The notes beneath the pieces are model-generated. The model did not search any database and was not told where the DNA came from. It saw nothing but the letters and a program-made list of their open reading frames with translations. 38,845 bases of DNA from a virus: IMG/VR virus record IMGVR_UViG_3300038309_000147, positions 1 to 38,845 of that record. One strand, 5' to 3'. This document shows, one piece after another, positions 15,815 through 24,175 of the stretch. The position numbers and the translations under genes were made by a program. The stretch's first letter is position 1; each line of letters begins with the position of its first letter.

Positions 15815-17822
15815 CTGCCCCTCCCATTCTGTCGCCTGCCGGATTGGTATTTGTCCCTTTTTTGTAATTCGCTGATCCCTGCTGCTGTCTCATCGGCTGT
15901 TGCTGCTGCATTAACATCCTATTTCGGAGCTGTTCGTCTTTTGACGGAACAATATCGTCAGCGTCAAGGTCAGCACCTTGAAAAACCTTCCTAAGCAGTT
16001 CTGCAAATCCATCCTGCCCGATTGTCTGCAATACGATTGGATGAAGGGCAATCTGCAACATTTCGTTCATTCTTATTTGCCGTTGCTCCTTTGCAACCAA
16101 TGAAGCGGCGCCCTTGGCAACAACTTTGATATCACCCTTACGCATAATCGGATCAGGATCATAAAACACGAGAGTATCTCGTACCCCACGGATAGAACCC
16201 TCAATCACAGTATCGATATTGCCGATAACCTGCTTGATTGCCCTTGATGCGTTACTCATCATCATCGAGAATCCTGTAGCGGTACCCAAAGCTCCACCAC
16301 TTGCCTGCTGACCATAGCTGTATTTTGGAATACCTGTGGTATTATCTGCCCTATCAGAAAAAAACTCATAGACCTTGATCAACTGTTCAATGATCAGTTG
16401 TGGTTGAAAGAACCACATTGGTGGCCTGGTTCCATTAGCTATTTTCGACATATCAAATTGCCATATCTTCATCGGTGTAATAGTCGTAAGTTTTTCGCCT
16501 GCAGGGATAACCGACTTATCAACACCAATCTGAGGCCCGGAAGCAATACCCATATTGTTCACAAGGTTTCGTGCAGCCGCGTTACACATATCACAATCAT
16601 CTGCTATCAGTTCCGGCACACCCTTGCCCCAAAACTGACCTGGTGTCTCCCGGAAACTGGCCACATAATAATCACGTCTTCCCAAAGGATTTTCATTAAT
16701 TGCAGCTTTTATAATATATCGGCCTATCTGCCACACTTCGACTTCATACTCTGCCCAAACATCATCAACATGAATACCGTGTTCAGTGAGCCAGATCCCC
16801 TGGACTGATCCCCAAAACTGCAACGCGTCAATTGTTCCGTCCGGGTCCTGGTCAACGTTATACCTGTGTGCCAGCCGGTGGACTTCCTGCTGATTTGTTT
16901 CCCACAACCAACGACGCAATCCACCTCGCCCATACTCTTCGAGAACAAGATTAATTGCCGCCTCATCGTATTGTGGTGCTCCCCTCAGTTCGTTTAACGC
17001 CTTCCTTGTAAGCGTATGCTTTTCAAACAGGAATCCATCATCCGGTCCCGTAGCCGATGGTGACGGATAAATGTTAAACGGACTTGGCGCCCTGAATCTC
17101 ATTTTAATTTTAGATTCTATTTTAGGATTTCCGGCCTGATCCCGTGTAATTACTTTTTTCCGAAAAAATTCAGGCCCCTTAAAAATACCTGCCGGGTAAT
17201 CCACCATATTGGAGATAAAATCCTTAAATGCCTCCTTCCAGTTGGACTCAACGATTACATCTTTAATTTTGTTGTCGACTGCTGCATCATGTTTTTTGGC
17301 CGCATTTCGCATTCTCCTTACGATTTCGCCTTCGATAGCTTCAATTTTAGCCGTAACATCTTCGGGAATGGTAACAACACCCATCTGAATGTCCATTTGG
17401 GTTTCAGACATAACACTCTTCCGAATTGCCTGTTCTTCCATCGGTGTAAGTTCCGGTACTGGAGTAGGATCAACACCAAACGGCATTTGATCTGCGGGCA
17501 GCATTGTATCAATGATCCAGGCCTTTGCAGCATTGCTCTTTTCATCGGCAAGTCGCATATAAATCGAAGAACCGCCCATAGCCATTATTTTTGCCAGCTT
17601 GTCAGCTTCGTATTCGCCATTTAGCGCCCGCTTACTCTTGAGCATGATCTGTTGAACTATTTCTTTTGCTTGTTTGGCAGCCTCCCAACATGTTGTAACG
17701 TGTTGTGATAGGTAAGTGACAGCTGGTTGCAATTGCCGTTGCTGTGCTTCGGCTCTTTCTGCCTGTTGCATTTCTTCTGCGTTTAACTGATCATTATTTT
17801 TAAATGTGAGAGCCGGATTCAT
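15795..17822 (-). CDS. Portal protein
   Basis: 675 residues, in the size range of large P22-like portals. The N-terminal stretch is helical and Gln-rich (NAEEMQQAERAEAQQRQLQP). A conserved core shows MRFRAPSPFNIYPSPSATGP, RRDYYVASFRETPGQFWGKG and CNAAARNLVNNMGIASGPQI. This R-D-x-x-x-x-S-F-x-x-x-P-x-x-F-W-G-x-G-x-P-E-L pattern is typical of portals of this type. A long Gln-rich tail (MLMQQQQPMRQQQ) would form the barrel or disordered end. It lies downstream of terminase and upstream of capsid, as usual. Confidence 0.85.
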   Translation of the reverse strand: MNPALTFKNNDQLNAEEMQQAERAEAQQRQLQPAVTYLSQHVTTCWEAAKQAKEIVQQIMLKSKRALNGEYEADKLAKIMAMGGSSIYMRLADEKSNAAKAWIIDTMLPADQMPFGVDPTPVPELTPMEEQAIRKSVMSETQMDIQMGVVTIPEDVTAKIEAIEGEIVRRMRNAAKKHDAAVDNKIKDVIVESNWKEAFKDFISNMVDYPAGIFKGPEFFRKKVITRDQAGNPKIESKIKMRFRAPSPFNIYPSPSATGPDDGFLFEKHTLTRKALNELRGAPQYDEAAINLVLEEYGRGGLRRWLWETNQQEVHRLAHRYNVDQDPDGTIDALQFWGSVQGIWLTEHGIHVDDVWAEYEVEVWQIGRYIIKAAINENPLGRRDYYVASFRETPGQFWGKGVPELIADDCDMCNAAARNLVNNMGIASGPQIGVDKSVIPAGEKLTTITPMKIWQFDMSKIANGTRPPMWFFQPQLIIEQLIKVYEFFSDRADNTTGIPKYSYGQQASGGALGTATGFSMMMSNASRAIKQVIGNIDTVIEGSIRGVRDTLVFYDPDPIMRKGDIKVVAKGAASLVAKEQRQIRMNEMLQIALHPIVLQTIGQDGFAELLRKVFQGADLDADDIVPSKDEQLRNRMLMQQQQPMRQQQGSANYKKGTNTNPAGDRMGGADVRSAA

Positions 17823-17830
17823 GATCTTCC

Positions 17831-18157
17831 TTATTCAACTCCATCACTACCCGTAAGAATAACAGGAAAATTAGTAGCAAGATTTTGTCTAAAAGTATTT
17901 ACAATTTGATAATAAGAAATTAAACCGGCTTTAAAATCCGGATCAACGCTCGTTCCTATTTTTGCATTGTATTTTACCATATCGGCGCACCATGTATCCA
18001 AATAGATTTTTAACCCTCTCATGTCTTGGATACACTGAACAGCATAATGATATTCGGTATTTTTATTGTACTCCGTGGTGTATGTCGCCTCCGGTATATC
18101 ATCAGCGATACAAATACCAGCCATTAAAACAAGTGCTACTACAATCAGTTTTTTCAT
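17831..18157 (-). CDS. Small exported-looking protein of unknown function
   Basis: 108 residues. The ATG has AGGAG 8 nt upstream. The first 18 residues are a Sec signal peptide (MKKLIVVALVLMAGICIADD; likely cleavage near IA-DD; the C at 16 is not in a good lipobox). The mature part is about 90 residues, with two cysteines (residues about 42 and 57) and helical sequence (QDMRGLKIYLDTWCADMVKY; YYQIVNTFRQNLATNFP). It lies 8 bp before the portal start and 11 bp after the 592-residue gene, in the same operon. If secreted it would act at the envelope; a superinfection-exclusion role is one possibility. Confidence 0.7.
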   Translation of the reverse strand: MKKLIVVALVLMAGICIADDIPEATYTTEYNKNTEYHYAVQCIQDMRGLKIYLDTWCADMVKYNAKIGTSVDPDFKAGLISYYQIVNTFRQNLATNFPVILTGSDGVE

Positions 18158-18168
18158 TTCTTATTCTC

Positions 18169-19947
18169 CTATTGATATTCGTATATTGTTAGCTCATTAA
18201 CGACACACTCTGTGCCTGTTGCAGCCTTTAAACCAGCATCATCACCGGTTCCTAATCCCTTTATATTTTGACTGCTGTCTATTGGGGCGGCTATAATTTC
18301 AGTACCTTCTTTTAATCCCACTACCGGTGTTAACCCCCCGGCATCAATACTTGTTATATCATATGCTACATTATAACCCCTGTTTTGAGTAATGGTAAAT
18401 TCATTACTCATTAAATACGAAGCTTGAGTGTTGCTCCCATCGCATTTGGCGTATGTATCTGTAATATGAAAAACAGTATTATTTGCATCGCAAGTTTCAG
18501 TTCCTACACTTGTAAAAAATTCATACGCTTCACAATCAGTATAAAAATTATCTGTTTCAGTCGTTATTATAAAATAAACTTCTCCTTCGGTTAACGTACC
18601 AGAATCTATAACAGTATAATCAACATCAACCCCCGGCATCCAGCCCCCGTTTGAAACGGAATAATTTTTGAAATCAGCACTGCAAGCGTATCCGGTTGTT
18701 GACGCTGCGAGGTCTGAGAAGTCGGCATCTGCGAGCGTTACAACTCCTTCGCTGTCTATCGACGCGATGCGGTAAGGTTTTGCTTGGATTTCAATCTTTT
18801 TGGCAACAACAAAATCATCCCAATATATTATATCACCACTTGTATTTTCATCACCTGGAGAATGCAGATACATAACTCTTTCGGAGTCATTGTCTGTAAA
18901 AACACCTTCTAATTTTACCCAAGTATCCTGTAAAGATGTCGTATCAAGTAGAACTGAGTCCCCATCTTTAGGCCGATAATATAAATTTGCTGTTGTGACA
19001 GTGGTATTCCCGCTTGGAATATAGACCCATACAGCACAGTAATATAATTCACCGCTTGTGAGTCCACAATTTGAGCCATCTGCATAATAATAAACCATAC
19101 TATTAACATCCGACGTACTAACCATCTTCAAAGAATTTGATCCACTGTGTTTGATGCCGTCTGCTGAATCTTTGGCTACATTACATGCGCTATGCGTGTT
19201 AGATACCCCATTCATTGTTGGTATATCGCTCTCAACATCCCCATTCGTAACAAGTTCAGCCCCAACTGCCTCCCCATCAGGCACACCGCCGATTACAATG
19301 ACATCGTTGGCTGAGAAGTCGTGAAGTTTTTTCAGTGATAAGTTGTCAATATATACTACATTACCTGTACCCATTCCACTACAACCTAAAAATGCAGATG
19401 TATCTGAATAGGCTTTAAAATAGAGTGAATATACTACTTTACTTCCTGTAATTTGATCGGTTGTTTGAGTACTATTTCCGTCATATAATCTTATCCTCGG
19501 CCCTGCTGCCCCACCTGTATAATACGCACTTATTAATAACTTATATGTAGCACCTATTTCAAGATCAGAAGATAGATCCGCAGAATTTAACAAAGAAATG
19601 GAAGCACCATAAGCATTATCCACATAAGTTATCTCAAGCTCATTACCAACGTTAGCGATTGTATTATTTCCAGTAGACCCCCAAAAATATGTACCACTTG
19701 TAAATACTGCTGCGTCAGAGTCCCAGATATCATCTCCACCCGCAAAAGTCAGCTCGGCAGATGAGTTAATCTCACAAGCGTGGCTATCTCCGGTGTCAAT
19801 GCCGAAAAATGTGGTGTCGGTGTTTTGGGCGGTTAGGGTTTTTGCTGCAGAAAAGGTATCGCCATAATACAAATTACTCCTGTAATATGTGTTAAATCCT
19901 AACAGAGGTATAATAAAAATCAGTAATAGAAAAAATCTTCTAATCAT
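18169..19947 (-). CDS. Signal-peptide protein with carbohydrate-binding-like modules
   Basis: 592 residues. GAGG precedes the ATG by 9 nt, so the hydrophobic N-terminus (MIRRFFLLLIFIIPLLGFN) is real; it is either a signal peptide or an uncleaved anchor. Two regions look like jelly-roll CBM4/9-type modules. One is at about 105-210 (LSSDLEIGATYKLLISAYYT; VVYIDNLSLKK). The other is at about 225-390 and starts with the typical ELVTNGDVESD, includes IKHSGSNSLKMVS and ends IYWDDFVVAKK. Further beta sequence follows to the C-terminus. It sits between terminase and portal. A fibre-like, glycan-binding function is likely, and the location is unusual. The start overlaps the preceding stop by 4 bp. Confidence 0.72.
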   Translation of the reverse strand: MIRRFFLLLIFIIPLLGFNTYYRSNLYYGDTFSAAKTLTAQNTDTTFFGIDTGDSHACEINSSAELTFAGGDDIWDSDAAVFTSGTYFWGSTGNNTIANVGNELEITYVDNAYGASISLLNSADLSSDLEIGATYKLLISAYYTGGAAGPRIRLYDGNSTQTTDQITGSKVVYSLYFKAYSDTSAFLGCSGMGTGNVVYIDNLSLKKLHDFSANDVIVIGGVPDGEAVGAELVTNGDVESDIPTMNGVSNTHSACNVAKDSADGIKHSGSNSLKMVSTSDVNSMVYYYADGSNCGLTSGELYYCAVWVYIPSGNTTVTTANLYYRPKDGDSVLLDTTSLQDTWVKLEGVFTDNDSERVMYLHSPGDENTSGDIIYWDDFVVAKKIEIQAKPYRIASIDSEGVVTLADADFSDLAASTTGYACSADFKNYSVSNGGWMPGVDVDYTVIDSGTLTEGEVYFIITTETDNFYTDCEAYEFFTSVGTETCDANNTVFHITDTYAKCDGSNTQASYLMSNEFTITQNRGYNVAYDITSIDAGGLTPVVGLKEGTEIIAAPIDSSQNIKGLGTGDDAGLKAATGTECVVNELTIYEYQ

Positions 19948-20435
19948 TTAGCGAACCTCAAAAAAGTTGCAGTTATGACATAGGTGGCACTTGCAGTCGC
20001 CTGATTAGATACACTGAGAGTTACTGCTCCAGTAACCGGCTGTAATTTGTTTTGACTATCGGTTGCCGGAACTGTGGCAAGACTACTTGTGGCATGAATC
20101 AGGCTATCGCCATTACCGTCCAGTAGATCAATTCCATCCGCATCATTTATATCGACATCGGCCGCGTCCGGTGCCGTGGTTCCAGGATTGCATTGTACTT
20201 TGTCCAGAAACCATCCTTCAATAAAAGATGTAAGTGTCACATTATCGTTGCCGTATGTTTTATCGTCTGTACTAGTATCAGGGATAGACCCATCAGCAGA
20301 ATCACCTGTGCAAGTAAAAATAACCGTTATTACATCCGGACCATGGTGTTCTTTGGTAACAACAACCGTTCCCGCAGCTAATACCTGCTGAGATACCAAC
20401 AGTATAATAAATCCTACAAATAACATCTTTTTCAT
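19944..20435 (-). CDS. Signal-peptide beta protein
   Basis: The frame is open to 20489, but AGGAGGAGG 4-5 nt before the ATG at 20435 fixes the start, giving 163 residues. Residues 1-20 are a Sec signal peptide (MKKMLFVGFIILLVSQQVLA, cleavage near LAAG). The mature protein is beta-rich and acidic (SFIEGWFLDKVQCNPGTTAP, DINDADGIDLLDGNGDS, VTLSVSNQATASATYVITAT). The G-W-x-L-x-K-V-x-x-N-P-G and D-A-D-G-x-D-L-L-x-G pattern recalls a small beta structural protein common in phage head/tail clusters, here with a signal peptide added. It starts 16 bp after terL. Confidence 0.68.
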   Translation of the reverse strand: MKKMLFVGFIILLVSQQVLAAGTVVVTKEHHGPDVITVIFTCTGDSADGSIPDTSTDDKTYGNDNVTLTSFIEGWFLDKVQCNPGTTAPDAADVDINDADGIDLLDGNGDSLIHATSSLATVPATDSQNKLQPVTGAVTLSVSNQATASATYVITATFLRFAK

Positions 20436-20451
20436 ATTCCTCCTCCTCCCT

Positions 20452-22119
20452 CTATGTCCATGCTGAAGAATCAGCCACCTGAACCTCAAGTGCAGGTCCG
20501 GCTGCCATGCTTTCCTCTGGTGATGCTTTCCCGAATGTTTGTGCCAATGACATCAAATCATCCGGTGATCGTTCAATGTTTTCTTTGATTTCTTCTGTTG
20601 ACATTACACAAATCTTACCGTTAATTATTTCATAAGTTGGTATCATCAGCTCTTCGAGTAACAATTCTTCCGGTGGAAGCATCGCTCCCGGATCAGTCCG
20701 TAGCCATTCCCTAACCAACCATAAAAGCTGATCCCGCAAAATCCGGAAAAAGCCTATTTCTGATTGTACTGTAGGACTTGATTGAACCATTAAACCGTGA
20801 GCATTACACCCAAGGCGTCTCATATGAGGAGCTACACCATAACCAACGCCATTGGCATCAATGAAAGCCTCTTTTGCACTAAAATTATGAAAGTATCGTG
20901 ATGCTTTATCACCTGTTACCATCATATCAACGCCCTGCCAGCGTTTCGCACGTGCCAGAAATCCACCATATCTAAAATATGCAACATTTGAATCCATACC
21001 CTGACCAGCGCAATCTAAACCCATCACAGGCTGAACTCCATCAGGGCCTTTTTCGCCGAACATTGAAACGTAGGCATCCCATCTCGCTCTTGCCGCATCA
21101 ATCCACTCTGTTGAAATGAGCTGGTTGACACCTTGAGCCGGATAACGTGCGAGAGTCATGTAGGATAGAGATGGATGTGTTATTTTTCTCTCGCCTGCTG
21201 GTAAGGGCGGGTAATACTTTCCAGGGGTAGGAGTTTCGGCTATGGCGCCAACCAGGAAATCAGGTACAGTAAATAGCGCATCTTCACCGACTTTTTCTTC
21301 AGTGTTCCGTGGTTCCGACCATTTGTTGATTCGTTGGACTGTTGTTTCCCTGTCAACAGCTCCAGGAATACGATTTTCCCCTGTGACAACATTAATATGG
21401 TTAAAAGCGGTTAAAGATATGAAATGTGCTTCCCTATCTCGTTCCATCCTGTAAGGTTTTCCGGCTCTATTTCTCGGGTTGAACAGTACGAGCAGTCTTA
21501 CAATAATACCGCCTGACATGCAGCCTTCTATGCCTTTGTAGGCGAAATCAGGGACCGTATCTCCCTCATCTATGATGAAAAGCATATGGTCATAATGTTT
21601 TCCGGAAAATTTCCCTTCTTTAACTTCATCAGTACCGGTTGTAGGGACTGATAACGCTCTTATAAAATCCTTATCACTTTCAATACATTGAATGTGCATA
21701 TCAAGGATCTTATCTTTTTTGAAAAGACCACACTTTTCAGCTTTTGTTGATAGTTCGCCCCATAAAATTTTTTGGTTTTCAAACGGATGAGCAACCGTAA
21801 AAACCTGAGACCGTGGATGACATTTCTTAAACCAGATAGCTAAACTTGCGGCTGAATGAGATTTTCCGGTACCGGTAGCAGACTTGGCAACCGTAATCCT
21901 GTGATCCCGTACCGATAACATCAATTTTTTGATATCATCAGTGTACCATTCCTTCAGGATATCTTCCCCAAACCCGACCGGATCGTTTTTGTATTCCGGA
22001 TAGAGTCGTTTATCTTTTTCCTGCGCTTTGAAAAATGATACCAGATTAGCCATACCGAATTTTGATGCAAACTCGTTAGCTAAAAAACCAGCTGTCTGGA
22101 TGTCATTATTCAGTTGCAT
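20452..22119 (-). CDS. terL: Terminase large subunit (ATPase-nuclease)
   Basis: 555 residues. Walker A is SATGTGKS (about 80-87) and Walker B is LFIIDEGD (about 180-187), the latter with the catalytic acid of packaging ATPases. The nuclease half has an RNase H-like first acid at about D369 (GLDCAGQGMDSN) and a second region around D421 (FIDANGVGYG). The protein cuts concatemeric DNA and drives it into the prohead through the portal. Its start overlaps the terS stop region by 14 bp. The length and the two-domain order are normal for the family. Confidence 0.92.
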   Translation of the reverse strand: MQLNNDIQTAGFLANEFASKFGMANLVSFFKAQEKDKRLYPEYKNDPVGFGEDILKEWYTDDIKKLMLSVRDHRITVAKSATGTGKSHSAASLAIWFKKCHPRSQVFTVAHPFENQKILWGELSTKAEKCGLFKKDKILDMHIQCIESDKDFIRALSVPTTGTDEVKEGKFSGKHYDHMLFIIDEGDTVPDFAYKGIEGCMSGGIIVRLLVLFNPRNRAGKPYRMERDREAHFISLTAFNHINVVTGENRIPGAVDRETTVQRINKWSEPRNTEEKVGEDALFTVPDFLVGAIAETPTPGKYYPPLPAGERKITHPSLSYMTLARYPAQGVNQLISTEWIDAARARWDAYVSMFGEKGPDGVQPVMGLDCAGQGMDSNVAYFRYGGFLARAKRWQGVDMMVTGDKASRYFHNFSAKEAFIDANGVGYGVAPHMRRLGCNAHGLMVQSSPTVQSEIGFFRILRDQLLWLVREWLRTDPGAMLPPEELLLEELMIPTYEIINGKICVMSTEEIKENIERSPDDLMSLAQTFGKASPEESMAAGPALEVQVADSSAWT

Positions 22120-22690
22120 TTTTAAGAATTTGCTCCTTTACTGCATTTGCCAGTTCTGGTGACGCTTTTGTCAGAGCGGTAAATATTTCTTCAAATGACG
22201 GATTTTTTTGAGCATTATCTTTGGCAAACATTCCTTTGATTTTAGCCAGGGAATCAAGCGCGTATTTTTTATCGATGATCTTAATTTTCTTGGTTTCAAA
22301 ACCAAGCATATCGTATGTAATATCTACTCCGGATATGGCCGCTGCTGTATCATCATCGAGGGTATGAATGGGTAAAGGTTCCCCAGTTAGAGAATTATAC
22401 AGCTTCCGAATATCAAAAAGCGCCAACCTCTTGTATTGTTTAAGTATTTGCTCCTCAGTTATTTCATAATCGTTCTCCATTTTGATGCGTTCAGCCTGAA
22501 CCATATCCCAAATAGTCTTGTTAGAGGCCTGTTCGCGACTATTCTCGACCCAAGCGGGGGCTTTCGCTCTCGCGGTTGACTCAGCAAAGCCTGCAGCAAT
22601 GGCGCTTTGCGCTGCATTTCCCACAATACCCGTTTTGCCGTAAAAGTAGTGATGAATGAATTTTCGGTATTTTGGATCGACTTTAGCCAC
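22106..22690 (-). CDS. terS: Terminase small subunit
   Basis: 194 residues. The N-terminus has the typical small-terminase pattern: a YFYGKTGIVGNAAQSAIAAG motif, then FAESTARAKAPAWVEN, an HTH-like DNA-recognition segment. A central helical oligomerisation part and a charged C-terminal tail (FTALTKASPELANAVKEQIL) follow. This matches the Terminase_2-type arrangement. It recognises the packaging site and loads TerL. It is the first gene of the late operon, and its upstream region holds tandem repeats that could include that site. It overlaps terL by 14 bp. Confidence 0.85.
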   Translation of the reverse strand: MAKVDPKYRKFIHHYFYGKTGIVGNAAQSAIAAGFAESTARAKAPAWVENSREQASNKTIWDMVQAERIKMENDYEITEEQILKQYKRLALFDIRKLYNSLTGEPLPIHTLDDDTAAAISGVDITYDMLGFETKKIKIIDKKYALDSLAKIKGMFAKDNAQKNPSFEEIFTALTKASPELANAVKEQILKNATE

Positions 22691-22773
22691 AATTAATCCT
22701 CCAATCTGCGTATAAAAATCTGTGTTGACGCCATGTTAAATGATTTTGATGAATTTGAAAAATGAATGGATCG

Positions 22774-22857
22774 GGCAGTTATCGACCATTACCAGGCAGT
22801 TATCGACCATTACCAGGCAGTTATCGACCATTACCAGGCAGTTATCGACCAATATCG
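22774..22857. repeat. 21-bp tandem repeat, four units, next to terS
   Basis: Three exact units and one diverged unit follow one another without spacers; each begins GGCAGTTATCGACC. Units start at 22774, 22795, 22816 and 22837, and the last ends differently (AATATCG). The period equals two helical turns, so proteins bound to each unit would lie on one face. The position, 84 bp upstream of terS in non-coding DNA, fits a packaging site or a regulatory or replication iteron. The sequence does not decide between them. Confidence 0.85.
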
Positions 22858-22869
22858 GACAATTAAAAC

Positions 22870-22884
22870 TGACATAATTTGTCA
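22870..22884. promoter_or_regulatory. TGACA/TGTCA palindrome
   Basis: TGACA-TAATT-TGTCA is a perfect 5-bp inverted repeat with a 5-nt centre, 12 bp beyond the tandem repeats. The surroundings are AT-rich, with TATA-like sequences (22900-22925). It could be an operator of a late promoter for terS, but no clear -35/-10 pair could be fixed. Confidence 0.4.
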
Positions 22885-23017
22885 TAATAATTTCAAATAC
22901 TTATCTATAAATATTTAATATAATTAAACTTTTTCCGGCGGGAACTACCTGTTGAGATAGTATCAGGGATTTAATTTTGACTGCGGTTGAAAAATATTTG
23001 GAGAAATAAAAAATAAC

Positions 23018-23053
23018 AAAAAAATCCAGCCACCCGGTTCAAAGGTGGCTGGA
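23018..23053 (-). terminator. Rho-independent terminator of the early operon
   Basis: TCCAGCCACC and GGTGGCTGGA form a perfect 10-bp GC-rich stem with a 9-nt loop. On the minus strand the stem is followed directly by TTTTTTT. It lies 110 bp after the last early gene, so it closes the early operon before the late region. Confidence 0.9.
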
Positions 23054-23088
23054 CTGATCGTCTCACACTGTTTATCAATTCACCTGTT

Positions 23089-23110
23089 TTTCAGTTCACT
23101 CTAACTGAAA
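23089..23110. promoter_or_regulatory. 8-bp hairpin upstream of the terminator
   Basis: TTTCAGTT and AACTGAAA pair exactly with a 6-nt loop. No T run follows on either strand. It may protect the 3' end of the early transcript or bind a regulator. Confidence 0.4.
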
Positions 23111-23163
23111 TATTGAAACAGATGTTAGTATTTACATAGTATCACCCCCTTTCGTTTCTGTTT

Positions 23164-23433
23164 TTATTTAAAAAAATCTGATAGCGGATATGTGTTTTCG
23201 AAAACAAAATCTTTTTTGATTTCTGTCGTGAATTTCCTCTCAACTACTGACGTTATACTCTCTAATTCAGACTGCCCCATTTTTTCACGCCACCCGGTCC
23301 CATCTGAACCGTACCATTCCCCTTCAATTTTCTCAGACATATAGGTGCCTGATAAACCATCATATGTGACAGCATAAACTCCGTCTTTTAATTCTTTTAA
23401 CTTTTCTAAAATTGTGTTCACTTTTTCCCCCAT
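23164..23433 (-). CDS. Hypothetical early protein, 89 aa
   Basis: 89 residues. A helix (VNTILEKLKELKDGVYAVTY) is followed by beta strands (GTYMSEKIEGEWYGSDGTGW) and a helical/basic part. It is the last gene of the early operon and its ATG lies inside the end of the previous gene (16-bp overlap), so it is translationally coupled. No family is recognised. Confidence 0.65.
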   Translation of the reverse strand: MGEKVNTILEKLKELKDGVYAVTYDGLSGTYMSEKIEGEWYGSDGTGWREKMGQSELESITSVVERKFTTEIKKDFVFENTYPLSDFFK

Positions 23434-23975
23434 TCAGGTACAATATAGTGTAAATCTATATAGTTTTCATTGTTATAGAAATAAACACGACCCTCTTTAT
23501 TAACAAAAAAACATCTATTTTTGTATACAAGATAAAAATCGTTTATGGTAAAACCAAGTTGTTCTATATCTGTATCTGACCATTTTAAAGCCTCTACCAT
23601 TTCTCTCGTAATTCGTCGAAATCCTGAATGTTTATTTAGCGCTGGTTTCACTGTCTGGGTATGCTCCTCACACGTCTCGCTACGAGGTAGCACAATGTCT
23701 GTTTTTATTAATCTATCCCCTGCTGGATTTGATCTGAGGTTTTCTTTTGAAAAAATAAAAGACTCCGGATTAATTGGACAGGTTTTTCGTTCTGGATTTT
23801 TAAGTATTCGTATTCGGCCTGATATTAATCCGTAACATTCTTTACACAGATTTTCTCCTAAATAAGAATTTATTTTCTCATCTGGATAAAGCCACCTCTC
23901 GCAGTGTGAGCATTGCACGCGTTCTGCATATAGTTCGAGGAGCCTATCATCTCTGAAAAATCGAAAACCATCCAT
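23418..23975 (-). CDS. Cys-rich probable zinc-binding early protein
   Basis: 185 residues from the ATG at 23975 (GTG at 23978 would add one residue). Near the N-terminus two Cys pairs form a treble-clef or ribbon-like zinc site: CSHCERWLYPDEK and then CKECYG. The rest is not recognised. It ends in strands with FYLVYKNRCFFVNKEGRVYF. The start overlaps the HTH gene's stop in TGATG. A DNA- or RNA-binding role is a guess from the zinc site alone. Confidence 0.7.
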   Translation of the reverse strand: MDGFRFFRDDRLLELYAERVQCSHCERWLYPDEKINSYLGENLCKECYGLISGRIRILKNPERKTCPINPESFIFSKENLRSNPAGDRLIKTDIVLPRSETCEEHTQTVKPALNKHSGFRRITREMVEALKWSDTDIEQLGFTINDFYLVYKNRCFFVNKEGRVYFYNNENYIDLHYIVPEWGKK

Positions 23976-24142
23976 CACGGCTGTTTCCTTTGCCAGGATT
24001 CCAATTCATCAGGAAACGCCCTCACTATTTTTCCACCAGGTCGTTTAACGGGCATTCCCATTTTTTCATAACTTTTAGCCGTATTGACGCTAACGCGGAG
24101 AAAGATTGCAATCTCCTCCCAGGTAATCAAGGCTTTCGTCAT
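23975..24142 (-). CDS. HTH excisionase-like DNA-binding protein
   Basis: The open frame begins farther upstream, but GGAGG lies before the ATG at 24142, so the protein is 55 residues: MTKALITWEEIAIFLRVSVN then TAKSYEKMGMPVKRPGGKIV. The first part is a winged-HTH (MerR/excisionase type): TWEEIAIFLRVSVNTAKSYEK is the helix-turn-helix and GMPVKRPGGKIVRAF the wing. Proteins of this size bend DNA or act as small regulators, for example as Xis or of packaging. No integrase is seen in the window. Confidence 0.75.
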   Translation of the reverse strand: MTKALITWEEIAIFLRVSVNTAKSYEKMGMPVKRPGGKIVRAFPDELESWQRKQP

Positions 24143-24175
24143 GTTTTTTTTGTCCTCCTGGGGCAAGTTAGACTC

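Larger units (their letters stand above)
22691..23163. other. Non-coding region between late and early operons
   Basis: 473 bp without a credible gene. It contains the 21-bp tandem repeats, the TGACA palindrome, AT-rich DNA at 22885-22930 that could hold the late promoter, the early-operon terminator, another 8-bp hairpin, and a lone SD with ATG-TAA. Both flanking operons run on the minus strand, so this is where early transcription stops and late transcription starts. Confidence 0.75.

Noticed and set aside
22774-22857. Possible CRISPR array
   Set aside because: The 21-bp units are contiguous with no spacers and no cas genes are nearby.
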